Below the pieces are notes generated by a model. That model had not been told where the DNA came from. It ran no database searches and worked only from the letters and a program-made list of their open reading frames with translations. A DNA stretch of 64,000 bases from Scatophagus argus (lineage: Eukaryota > Chordata > Actinopteri > Scatophagidae): positions 9,972,519-10,036,518 of the forward strand of contig NC_058504.1 of NCBI RefSeq assembly GCF_020382885.2, given 5' to 3'. Shown here piece by piece: positions 49,582 through 61,871 of the stretch. Both the position numbers and the translations under genes were made by a program. Numbering within the stretch: the first letter of the stretch is position 1; each line of letters opens with the position of its first letter.

Positions 49582-50085
49582 ATTCTATTAAAGCTACAAT
49601 AAGGTTTTTGACTTATTCTGTATGTTTCAGAGCAGCATTGTCAGTCCACTGCAGCTAGAAAAGAAAAAAAAAAAAAAAAAGCAGTGCAAGAAAACAAAAA
49701 GAGGAAGTTTCTCATCATAGACTGTAACTTTGGAAGAAACCCTGTTGGTTGATAACACCATGTCAGACTGCTGAAATGACTTTAGGAAAGGTTCTCTTCA
49801 CAGCCAGTGAGGACAAACGATGTGGAAAAAATGTGAACTTATTGTTGATTGTCAAGTCATCAAAAGTGTCATGGATTCATTAGCTGAGTGGATTTTCATA
49901 TAGTCAAATAACTGTAAATGTCTAGTCTAAAAACTGAGGGTTTGCTTGATAAAAATATTTTGTCATACTTTAATATACATTTAGTTAATGGACAGAAACC
50001 TGTAAAAACATCTGGATGGTTCTTGGTTTTTTTTTAAGAGTATCTTGCAGAAGAAAGTAAAATAGAAAACAGCAGACGGCAGTTA

Positions 50086-51849
50086 TTTTAATATAGCATC
50101 TTTATAGAAAACATTTCTTCACATTTTCAAAAACATTTTTTTGTCTATTCATTTGTTTTCTTTTTTTTAGATTTTGTTTTTTTAAATAACAGACCATATT
50201 TTAACCTGCTCAAGTTGAACATTTTTAACATCCATCTGTGTCAAAGGCTCTTGCCGAGTTGAAGAAGGTGGAACAGAAGGTGTCTGATGGGAAAATGAAA
50301 AAAAAAAAATAAATAAAGAAAAGAGAAAAGAGGCATTCACGGCCGAAATATTTATCAGAAATGGTGCTGATCAACACCAAGAAATAACAGTTCCCATTCA
50401 TGCAGGAAAAAGTCACAGCTGACAGCTGGGGGTGCTTCCCGGCTGCAACCAAAGCCCAAATTCAGCCTCCAGTAGTCACAACCCTCCACTTCAGCAGCTC
50501 TCCAGTTTTAGCCTAAAGGCACCTGTGTTATCAGTGCTTTTGTCGATATGCACTGTTTCTTTTCTTCATCCCACAGTTACTTAAGTCTACATCTATAACA
50601 GTCGGTCACACCGCTATGTCTAACCAGGCTACTGCACAACAAGCAGGTCCTAACACCTCGAGACAACACAGAAAAGTACTGAAGAGTTTACAAAAACTGT
50701 AAAAATAAAAAAGACAGAAGAGATACAAGAGTTGTAACAACTACTTTGCACGTTGCTCTGCTCTGCAAATTGTACCGAGGATTTTTGACTTGATAATCAG
50801 CTTTGATTCAGCTTACAAAAAAAGCTTTAACACAAAGCTTTGAGCAAAAATCTGAACCCAACTTAAAACTTGTGACCAGTGCAGAGCTACTTCTGGGTAT
50901 TTTTTGTCTAACCAATGCATCGCTTCACTGCGTTTTAATGAGTTGTAATGACCTTTGGTCTGAAATTCAGTCTCTGACTTGATCATTTCTAAAGCACGTC
51001 AGTACAACAAACAAAACAATCATTTAGCAAATGGCTCAGCTTAACGTTCACCGTAGCAAACAGCTCACTGACTTTGAAATTGATCATCAGGAGTCAATTG
51101 AGTGTTTAGCAAACATCAATAACCTTCAAGATCCTTAGAATAATTAATATAAGTCACTTCAGTCAGAAATCTGGGGTTCAGAACTAAATTAGAGTCTGAA
51201 AGTCTAAAATTCTTCGTTATGCATCCTACAGTGAAGAGAGGCTTCAGACCCACACGCTGCGCACCTCAATATGTACTAATGAGCTATACTGAATTATAAA
51301 AATATAAAGTCTTAAAAAAAAAAAAAAAACCAAAAAAAAGGCCCTGTTCTCCCAAAAACACTTATTCAACTTGAACAAAAAGTCCTTTTTCATGGAGAAA
51401 GCAGAGTTAATACAAAAAGAGACTGATCAAACCACAAAGGAGAGTATTGATCACTGTAACACACTGCTACAACCAAGCAGTTTCCCACAGACTGAGCTGG
51501 AACATAAAAACAACAGTTAAAAACTAAAACTAGTCTAGTTATAATTGCACATAACCTCTGATAGCCAACATGTTCGATAAGAGGACTTCAAAACGAGAGA
51601 ATCTGCAGAAGGGGCGAGGACGTGGGGGGTGGTGGTGGCGGCACACTATAGTATAAATACATTAAACCTGAAAAGAAAAAAAAAGAAATGCACATTCGTG
51701 AGGCACAGCTACAAAACAACAGAGCTCTGTGTCCTTCAAAGTGCCACTCTTTTCCCACCGCACCGTCCGCTGTTGAAACGTCTTTATCCTCGTGTCTCTG
51801 GGTCTCTCTGTACCGCTGGATAGTTTTTGCTTTGCGCCTCTCTGAGCAC
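50086..51849 (-). other. Sestrin 3' UTR (inferred)
   Basis: Downstream of the sestrin stop codon (minus strand) there is no coding signal. A minus-strand ATTAAA (plus TTTAAT at 50086-50091) is a possible polyadenylation signal. About 0.7 kb separates it from the end of foxo4, so the genes converge closely. Confidence 0.35.
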
Positions 51850-54800
51850 TTAGGCAATCATGTACTGAGTGATGGCTCTCAGAGCGTATAGCAGCTCGGC
51901 CTGCAGGCGGGCCTCCATGATCAGTAAATTCACGTGTATCTGAGGGGAAGAAATGAAAAGTGATTCACACGGAGTACAAAAAGAGGGCTGGGGGTTAAAA
52001 GTTAACAGTCGGGGGTCTTCTTACTCGTTCTGAAGTTTTAAGTGGAGCCCAACTCAGAGGACACATTGGAGTTTTTGTGGCATCTGGAAAACAGGCCACA
52101 GCCTTGATGTACAGCTTCAAATCCCGCTCCAGCAACTGGTTCACCTCTCCGTAATCATAATCATCATACCTGGAGCCACAAGGAAACATATGTCAATCTC
52201 CTGAATGCAAAGACAGCTTGGGCTTTCTGTGTGAGTAAAGAAAGGACAGACGCTCACCGTATTCCTAACACACAGTGGATGTAATTCCAGATGGCCCTCT
52301 TCAGGTCGGGGCTGTGCAACGAGGGGAGGGTGGTCACGCTCCTGAACCGGTCGTCCAAGAGGTGCCCGATGTCCGAATACAACCGGTTAACTAAGGAGAA
52401 GCCGTGGTCCTCCCATGAGTAGTCCTGCAGAGCAAACATGACATATGCTCAAAGTCAGCATGGCGACATTTTCATATGCAGTTCACCTTAAAGTCACGTG
52501 ACAATGATGAATAACGAACAGAAAACATTCTGATGTCACAGTGAAGCTGACCTTTTCCTTTCCTCAAATCATTTTGACCATTTAGGTTTATCTCGAGACC
52601 TCTTGTTGGGTTTCTAACTCCCAGTAGGAAACCGCTAAAGTTCAGTACACCAATTTAACAACCCTAAATTACTGACCACCAGAATATAACACAGCATGGC
52701 ATGTTTGTTTTACCCCATTTTTAAGACATTGTAGATGCAGCATAAGCCAATATGCACACATCTGGCCGACAGTAAAAAGCAAGTTAACCATCAAACTCAA
52801 ACTGTGTTCTAAGCGCATCAGGACGTAACAACAAAGATTTGCTGCTAAACCTAACTTAAATCAAGCAGCCATGTGCACAAAACAACGACAGTAGAAGGGA
52901 ACCTCAGCTCTCGCCATTGTTTGTAATTTTCTCCTGAGGAACTCATCAAAAAGCTGCAGTGATTAACCTGCTCTGCCTGCGGCTGCAGACACCAAATTTA
53001 CATCTTAATTTGGACGTTGCGTCAACTACCGCAGCCTGCTTCTGACTGCGACATACGTCGGAAATGGGCCATTCAAATACCAAATCTGAAAAGCGTCAAA
53101 AGAGTGCTAGACATGTGATGAATGCTAGTAAATTTAAATCATAACACTCACGGTACTGTAAAACACTGGGTGGGTCACAGTCTAATTACAGACAACACAT
53201 ACACATGCACAGCATTGTTCCTAAACCGTGTTCGGCTACTGGATGTTTGAGGTGTCCTCTTACATGGCCAATCAGAAACGAGTTCTCTCCTCTTGCCATA
53301 ACACACAGACAAATGTACTGACAGCACCACCTGCCGACATTCACAAAGGTAGCGTCCTCACCTGAACTCTAAATACTTGAAAGTGGTCCTCCTCCCTATG
53401 AGCAAACTCCTGATAGCAAAAGTCAGGGTCTGTGATGAACCGCGTCAGGTCTGCGAAGCAAATCATCTCCTCCTCCTCTTCCATATCTAAAAAAAGACAC
53501 AAGGAAAGGAAAGGAGATGTAGAGGAGACAGAGAGAGTGCGTCAGTAAGTGTGGCTGACGAGTGATAATTGCTCAAATTTCACACCCATGTGACCTAAAT
53601 ATACTGCTTGGCGTAACCATCAGAAGTGAATGGGATCATCTCCACAGCTAGTGTGAATCATCTGCCAAGTCGTTTACCTGTTTGCTGGAGTGTTTGTGTC
53701 TGCAGTAGGCACTCGTCTCTCTTCTCACGCTCCTCCTGGGACTTCTGAATCCTCTCCTTTAGACACACTATGTCACCGCTGGAGTCCAGAGACTGTTGAC
53801 AGAAGTGCCAGAGTACTGATGAAGTATTTCACAAGGAAAAGACACAACCTGCTGCTACTGTGACAAGAAACGATCCTACCGTACATTCATCAATAGAAAA
53901 TGAATGCAACTCTGATTTCATCTCTACTCTCTGAGATCAAAGCAAAGCTACATCAGTTAGCATTTAATGTTTGAACACCTGTAAAATACTGTACAACTGT
54001 GCTGAAATATTGGTGAATATAAGTCAATTAATGGATAAGACAGTGGACAGAAAATTCAATAACAACAACTATTTTCTTTTTCATTGATTAACTGCTTTTG
54101 AAGTTAGGTATGCAAAAGCACTCAAACATTCTTTGGCTACAGCCCATAAAATGTGAGATTGCATATCTTTGGTTTTCTGGACTGTTGGTTGGACAAAATG
54201 TGCATTTTGAAGGCATAATAATAATTAATTGTAAAAATAATTACACAAATTAAGAAAAAATGAGATGAAGTTACACTACTCTGCAGTATAACTTTGGTAG
54301 TTTGAAAAAGCTTAATTTATTTATTTGCATATGCCTCACCAATTTATTTCAACTAAAGTGAGGAAAAAATAGTTAGAGGTTTCAAGTATTACATGAACCC
54401 CAAGCAGTCATATCAATTTCCACAGCATGTCGTAGAAATACAGCATTTAATAAAACCAAAGAAAATGCACTTTAACTGACTTCAACTTTGATAAAAACAG
54501 AACAAAACAAAACAAATGGTTTGTTACCCGTCGTCGTGTTATGTGCTCGGAGGGAGGGACGAGCGACTGAGGCACATTGGTGTTGCCGTTGGCAGCATCA
54601 AAGGGGCAGAAGGTTGGCGGGGTACCGTTAGGAGATTTGGACAGAGGGACCAAGTCTGAGTCTGTGTTGCATCCAAACACAAAGCTGCAAAGGGAGTGGC
54701 AGTGGGCCAAGATGACCACCGCCTGCACCAGCTCAGCCAGTGACCAGTACTGCTCGCCCGACTTCAGCAACGTCTTCAGGTGACAGAGACAAGAGCTCAG

Positions 54801-57800
54801 GGTCAGACGGGTCAATGAACTATGTGTAACTTCAAGGCTTTCTTTACATTAACTTATCCGCATCCTAAATGCCGTAAAGTTATAAATGATTAGGTTTCTG
54901 TAAGTGATAACAGTTAATCCATTAATACTGCATTTACGTTCACTTTGTTATGTATGGCTTGTCTGTGTTTTGCTTTGCTCTACCTGGATGTGCGAGCAGG
55001 CGGTGAGCCAGGGTTGGTGGGCCAGTACTTTGTTGATGTGGTCAAGGAGACGAAGGCGAGGGGGGGCTGCCTCCAAACCCTGCAACCACAGAGGGTCCCC
55101 ACCCACCCTCAGAAACTGAGCCGAGTGCAGGTACACCAGGTAGTTACAGTGATGTTGTGCTGCAGCCTGTAAGTCACAGGTAGGGAAAGTTAAGCAGATA
55201 GACTTGAGAGGAAATGACCAACGCAGACATTAGAGGTTCTCATTCTTCACCAGGTTCTCAAACTATCTGTTTGTTTAGCTACAAGTGCACTGGGATGACA
55301 ACCCATAAGATCCTGGGTATACACAAACAAGAATAGGCTGTTCACTGACCATAATGGCAATGTAATGGCGGTACGGCAGCGGCAGGGGTCCGTCCATGTG
55401 CAGGATGTAGTGCTGTGTACGCAGGAAGCTCTCCAAGTACTGAGGGTGAGAGGCCATCTGCTGGGACACGGCATCCACACTCCCTGTGCTGATCAGAGCC
55501 TTCATGAACAGCAGCGACACTCGCTCCTTCTCACCATTCACCATCACCTACAGAACCCAGCAGGGCAGAGAGGAGGGACAAAAAAGGAGCCATTTGTCAC
55601 AGTGCAAGGCGAGAATGTTTTCACTGGATTCATCCCTATGATGCTGAGGGAGAAACCACTAGAGACTGAGCTGAAAAGTCCCATCAACCCATTGTTCGAG
55701 CAATAAGTTCAAGCTGCTCGAATGTAAGGATTTACTCCTTTTTTCTGTATTATATTCCTGTAAATTCTTTGGATTTTGGACTGTTGGTTAGGCATAACAA
55801 GCAGCTTGAAGGGTGGGTTTTTTTCCTGACATTTTATAGGCACAGAATTGATACAGCTAATGCAGAAAGTAATCAGATTAACCAACAAAAAATAACAAAA
55901 AATGTTAGTTGCAGCACTAGCAACCATCGTGTCCACGGTGGCAGTGATAAATGTTTGCATTAAAACCAGCCTGGCCATCATACTGGCCCTTGGGGGAATC
56001 ATTACAACTAATTTTGTAGTCAAAGAAGGTTGGCTCAAGGTAAGGTTGGACTTCAGTGTCCACACCGTGTGATGGCTCAGACTGTGAACTGGAGTCTTAT
56101 TCCACACCTTAAATCAACTCTAGAGAGCCAATCTTGGAAGAATAGCAGCCATGATGCTGTGATACTGGCACCACTGGCAAGTGCATTCCTGACACGATTC
56201 TATCAGTAAATGAAACAAGCAAACAACCGTGCTCAGCTGGGAGCACAGACAATTCAAGTTGGCTGCAGCACGGTGTGATGCTTCATACAATTTCTGCTAC
56301 ACTGTTATTAAATATAGATGAAGCTCTGTGGATTAACAGGTATCCATTTCTGTTTGAATTGAAAGTGGATGCAGTAAACCAGAACAATAAACAGCTGAAA
56401 CCAGAAAAGAAAAACACCCAAAGTTGTCCTTTGAAAAGGGGATTTACACAGTGGGAGGAACCACAGACGAAGGAACTAATGCGAAAGTTGGGCTTAGGAG
56501 GCCTTGACAAGGGAAGCTCCGCAGCAGGAAAGAAGTAGATGAGACCAAACACACAAACACAGGTTGAGTGACGGGCCTGAGGAGACCGATGCCAAGAGAA
56601 ACAGACACGTGAAGCTGGTCTTCCCTCACAGGCACAACCATTTATTACCTCTCTCGCCAACATACAATGGCCTCTAGGAAAAGATGCTGAGGGGCTTGGC
56701 CTCGGGGCGAGGACTCACTTCCCCTGTATGTGAAACCTGAGCGCACAGCGCTGATCAAAGCCAAATGGCTCACTGCAGTTTGAATCGTTCGAATTTTGGC
56801 AAAGACTTCTCCTTTTAACAACGCAAACTGCTGTCTAGGATTATTACTGTCCTGTCAAATCACAGGCACCTCAACTTATGTCACAGATAGCTGGAGCGAA
56901 TGTTGACTAGCGGCCTTGTTACTTAATTTTATCCCGGCACAGTTCTTTGGCATTCGGCACCATGTTTATCTGGCTGGTAGCTCCATGTGGTATTTCACTT
57001 CTCTCTGCAGTGGGTGAGGGATTCCTCCAGACCCTGCAAGGCGCTCCACCTCTTGACCTACATAGGGTCCCCGGCTCAGATTTTTAAAACAAATCGCTCT
57101 CAAACTCATGTTTATGTTTTCCTAATCACACAGTTTATACAGAACAAGCGTGAAAAAACATCCAAAAAGAAGGGGGAAGATAAAAAAGCAGCAAATGAAA
57201 GAGGAGAACTGACACTAAATGACACTCGGACACAGACCTACTCTGCCAGTGTGCATGGGAAAGGGGCTGGAGGGTACATAGAACACACCGGTGCCTGCCA
57301 GTCACAGACCTATAAGAGCACATTCAAACGAGTCTCTCTCTCTCTCTCTTTGCAAAGACAAGAACTACTGATTAGTATGCTGAACTGCAGAATCAAGGTT
57401 ACCGCTGCGCCAAGGACTTAATGGTTTGGCCAGTGAAAGAAATGGACCTACATCATACAGGGAACATGCTCTGTAACTTGTCAAGGGCTTGTCATACAGG
57501 GCGACCACACAGAGCAGTTTTTTTTTCGGTCTGCCACCCCATCCATGTGAAGCTGCTGAAAACCTGCTGTCAGGCAAAATCTTTAGAGTCACTGTACAGC
57601 ACATAATATTAATCCAGATGTTAAAGCTGTACCAACCTTACTAAATATGAACAATGTATGCACATGTAAAAAAATGGCATCTGCGTATGAAAGACCAGAC
57701 TACTAAGATTCTGTCATAAAAACAACCAGGTGATCCATGCTGAAAAAGGCACAGGATACAACACACAGGTTGTGCTACTCGCTGTTGAGAGTGTGAGGGT

Positions 57801-59462
57801 AATAAACAATTTTGTATGAGGTTTAATTCGGCAAAAGGTTCCCGTTGTTTTCGATCAGTTAAAGCTGAAATGATAGTTTTGTCCATCGTACAGTGAGCCC
57901 TGCGCCCACACAGGACAGTCTGTGACTCCTGTACAGCAAGATAATAAACTCACCGCACTCTTACCAAATATACTCATATAACCAGCAGAAATGAAAAGAC
58001 ACGCACATCAAAACCTTATCATCTAATTGTCATTTAACTGAGTGGTCATTTAAGCTACTGCCAAAGCTATATCTGTGACAAAAACCGTAGAAGTGACAAC
58101 ACTTACCCTCACACAGACTGAGGTGATTTGCCGTCACTGACATCACACAATGAAAAAGGAAATTGGTGTTTTGCGAAATCTCCTAAACATGTCTGGACAA
58201 ATACAACAGACAAAGCCAAAGTGAAACAGGAACTACAGTTGATGTGAGCACCCGCACAGCAGGAAATGACACATCCCACAGTTTTAACAGAGTCTGACGA
58301 TACAGTAACGTGAAAGCAAAATTAAAACTACAATTCAAGACAATATACGGTTTCTGACAAAGCCTCAGGTAAATATTAATTCCAATATTTTTAATATTCT
58401 AATAGAAAACTAAAGACCATATTAAATGGCACATCTTTATATTTTTTCCTGGTTGCCAGACTGAACAAGTCAAGGAATCTGCATTTCACAGCTGACCCAA
58501 ATAAGTGATCCAAGCCACAGTATTAAAAGAAACAGCGTTTCATCGCAACTAATCAACACTTGTGATTACTATATGCCAGCAGAAGGAGATTTGGGCAGAT
58601 ATCTTTCGCCAAAGCTGTGTCCAGGCACCCATTCACAGTGCTTCATCTTTAATGGCTGAAAACAAGCCACAAAAGCTGCACACAGCAGTACTTTTGATAA
58701 GGCGATACCATCCTTATTGTTCACCCACATGAAAAAAATCCCACATAAAAAAGAAAAAAAAATCTGGTAACAAGCGTGTGTGGGTGGATATATAAAACAA
58801 AAAGGAACAAGTCATCACTTAGGCGACTATGTATGGTATTATGAAGCACATTCTGGTTTCACATGGATGCAAACAGTCTGACAGAGCGCAAGCACATAAA
58901 GGCTTTGCGCAAACAAACCTATTAATCCTGTTTACCCTGCGCAAATCAGCAACTGATTTCAAAATAAAGACAATTCTTCTAAGTGAAAAACAAACCTGAG
59001 AAAAGAGAGACAGCCCTGTACATATTACTGTATTCAGATCACAAGATCAATTCAAACTCGTGGCCGGGCAGCAAAAGATAGGGGAAAAACAACTCAAAGA
59101 GGGTCTGTTGTAGGCAAAAATTCACAGGTGTAGATCATTTGACATTCAAAAAAAATAGATAAATAACACACACACATAGGAGCAGTCATTTGTTTATTGA
59201 TTACAGACAAGCAAGAGGCAGGGATGAAGTGAATAACAGGGGTGACGTCACTGAGGGGCGGAAAGGTAAATGTAGACAAAGACAGGCTTTGATAGCAGGC
59301 TGACAAACAAAACAGCAGCACTGTACAGGCAGGGATACGAAGAGGAGAGGGCAGGACTAAGATGACACACAAAGAAGTGGAAAAATGATGCCAGCAGTCT
59401 TCCAAGGATAAATGTGTCAGCTTGAGATGAGACGTGTATGTGTGCATGTAGTGTCTGTGTGT

Positions 59463-59495
<33 letters not shown>

Positions 59496-61471
59496 GTGGG
59501 CTACAGGAGGGGTGCTACTGCAGATACAGGAGGAGGACATTCAATCTGCATTCCAAATGAGCCTGAAGGAGGTCCGTTTTTATTATGGGCCAACATCCCG
59601 GGGGCATTAACGCCTCGACAACCCCCCCCCCCAAATCACCGGAAACACAGGCAGCCGGGGACAATTTTGGATGTGCAATCTGAACAGAGGGAGTAGCGCA
59701 AAACAAACCAGCTGCAGCCCAAAGACATTTGGAGAGGGTAGAAGAGGGGAGGGAAAGGAGCTCCTGGGTAGGAAAGCACATACAGCACAACCAAGACAAA
59801 CAACACACAGCAGATGAGTGATTGGACCTGTTAGAAAACACGGCAGGCAGGTAGAGCAAGGGGGGGGGCAGTTGCAAAAGACATTCACTGATAATTCATT
59901 GTCTCATGCACTAGAAAGGGGTGTGTAGATTATCATATCAAAGTCAGATGAATGCCTGCCAAATATTTGTTTATTTTAACAGACAGCTTCGGGATGCAAG
60001 GGGTTGAGGCAGTTGAAAACTGACAGGATCATGTTCCTTTGCAACAGCATTGGTCTTATAACGAACTGTTTGCCCACAGTTGCAGATTTATCATGTAGCT
60101 GAATGGAATGTAGAGAAAAATGCCAGCTGAATGACAATGAATATTAAGAGCAAACAGTGGTGGTGAAAAGTAGCACAGAGTGGAAACCAGAGCCGAGGCT
60201 TTTGAATCTCTTGCTGCTCACATTCCTCCCTGTTTTGCTCCATTTCTGGACTGTAATCTGCAGCAAACATGTCTTTTTGGACTGCACTTGAGACAGCGCC
60301 CCCCTTCTGTTGCAAAACGGAAAAACAGCGACAGAGGAGAAAAACAACTTTGATTGGCAGTCCAGTACAGCCAGCAAAAACAGCACAATAAAAGTCGCCA
60401 GCGTTTAGAGGAACTGCAAACAAGACAATCCTCATCTATCCTTGTGTATTCAAAACATTTACAGTGCTGTGTGCTTTCGAGACGTCCTTGTGCATTATTA
60501 ATGGTCCATAAATGAAACTACATTACTTCACAGTCACCTAGCAGACACTTTTCTCTCAAATCTTCAGATGATGTCATCGACACCTACAACTCCTCATACT
60601 GCAACGCGCTCAACCATTTAAACCTGCATTTAAATCCTCGTACCGCATTTGACCAAATCTGAGTGAAAGTTAAATATGACAATATACATATGCATAAATG
60701 AAACAATACAGTACTAAAATCATCCCTGGCGAAGCGACAAAGGCAGATTCTTCTCTCCTCTGCGTGCAATGTCACGGCGCAAACACAGAAATGACAGCAA
60801 ATTTCTATTTTTGTTGAAGCTGTTCCTACCTAATGTAAATTTACTAACGTTGAGGGCAGCTTTGTAAAAGATATGAAATGTGGCGTGACGTTTTCACAAG
60901 TGGGGATGACCAGTACAAAATGCTAAATGGTGGCGAGGAACGTTAGCACTTCATAACTCTGAATTCAATATTTAAAAGGAGTTTTTATTCAGTTGACATT
61001 TAACTATGATGTTTGCTCGACGAGCGCTAACCGTTAGCTGAGTTAGCTAGCGTCACATCAGAAGTTTGGTACAGCTATTTTCGCTTGCTAGCTAACTTAC
61101 AGCCGCGGTAGCGTTACTGGATGACATTATGTTAAAAAAAAAAGTTTAGAGACTGAAAATGCTGTTAACAGCAACATTTATCTTCCATGTTATCCGTTAA
61201 CTGCCAAAACATGTCACGTAAAGCTAACAAATCCAAAGCAAGAGCTTTTAAAGAGACGAGTTTTTAAAAACGTATAAATGAATTTCCTTGAGCAAATGAA
61301 TGGACGTTACTCGGGCTACCCGTTTAGCCGTTAGCTTTAATTGTGTTAAAACTAACTTAGGCTATCGATTTTGAACATCTTCGTCTTTTATCAGCGTTGA
61401 CCTACCTGTTTCTGGACTCGCTGGCACTTGGTTCTTAGGGGGTACTCCATTTTATTCGCACAGATGATCAT
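51850..61471 (-). CDS. Sestrin-family protein (sesn3-like or fourth paralogue), 9 exons
   Basis: Sestrins are cytosolic stress proteins that bind GATOR2, restrain TORC1 and sense leucine. Coding exons (minus): 61406-61471, 55350-55547, 54984-55166, 54528-54773, 53678-53792, 53362-53486, 52258-52424, 52025-52169, 51850-51939. All joins keep frame, giving 444 residues (human 480-492). Seen: [20 protein letters not shown] and HYIAIM; AhpD-like active set Cys95, Tyr97, His102 in [40 protein letters not shown]; the coiled, charged middle; [20 protein letters not shown]; the [20 protein letters not shown]2-contact motif (Asp369-Asp370); and the tail [16 protein letters not shown]. Of the leucine-pocket residues, Trp407 and Glu414 are kept, but the lid loop is eight residues shorter than in SESN1-3 and the pocket Arg is Lys353. 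Exon 1 is short and lacks the conserved FIP segment; its start (ATG at 61471, or in frame at 61450) is the least certain part. Different segments look most like SESN1, SESN2 or SESN3, so no symbol is given. Confidence 0.9.
55548..61405 (-). other. Large first intron of the sestrin gene
   Basis: It separates the short first exon from the rest of the gene. No further exon matching the conserved sestrin N-terminal FIP block could be found on the minus strand. It holds a TG microsatellite, and two TTGTTTAT forkhead-like octamers at 59190-59197 and 59967-59974. Open frames in it look like chance. Confidence 0.5.
59455..59495. repeat. (TG)n microsatellite in sestrin intron 1
   Basis: A TG run of about 40 bases, interrupted once by TATG. 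Confidence 0.9.
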
Positions 61472-61479
61472 TTTCCAAA

Positions 61480-61700
61480 AAAAAAGTGCTGCTACTGCAT
61501 GGATGCTCTGTCTTGTCTTGGTGCTTTCCAAGCTAGCGAACAAAGGCAGAAAGCCTGCCGCTGTCTGCAGTCAGTCTGTAGGTGAAGACTGGACTGAGAG
61601 AGGAGAGAAAACCTTCCCAGAGCCGAGCTGACAGCTCCAGTAACAGTGTGCCCAATCAAAGCACAGGAGGCGGAGCCGGCTGACAGAGCTGTATCCAAAT
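61480..61700 (-). promoter_or_regulatory. Putative sestrin promoter
   Basis: Immediately upstream of the first coding exon lie a CCAAT box (CCCAATCA, 61651-61658, inverted relative to the gene) and a GC-box-like GGAGGCGGAGCC at about 61667-61678. The transcription start is probably between these and the ATG at 61471. Sestrin genes are known targets of FOXO and p53, but I do not see a convincing p53 site. Confidence 0.45.
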
Positions 61701-61828
61701 GCTAATGAACATCTGCAAACAACAGCGCGGAGAGGCAAGATCAGGCCGGGGCAGACACAGTCGACCTACCAACTTCCTCCAAATCCTTGGGACGGGACAT
61801 ATGTCAGTAATTAGCATTTGTTTTTTGT

Positions 61829-61829
61829 T

Positions 61830-61870
<41 letters not shown>
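61829..61870. repeat. T run followed by a 31-base G run
   Basis: About eleven T are followed by exactly 31 consecutive G on the plus strand (61840-61870). An open frame of Phe and Gly across it is an artefact of the repeat. Confidence 0.95.

Positions 61871-61871
<1 letters not shown>

Noticed and set aside
55709-56107. 132-codon minus frame in sestrin intron 1
   Set aside because: No similarity to sestrin or any family known to me, and phases do not fit neighbouring exons.
59219-59226. Minus-strand TTCATCCC coding FIP, considered as the missing sestrin N-terminal exon
   Set aside because: Flanking residues do not resemble the basic GPS-x-FIP block, and no exon with correct phase could be drawn.
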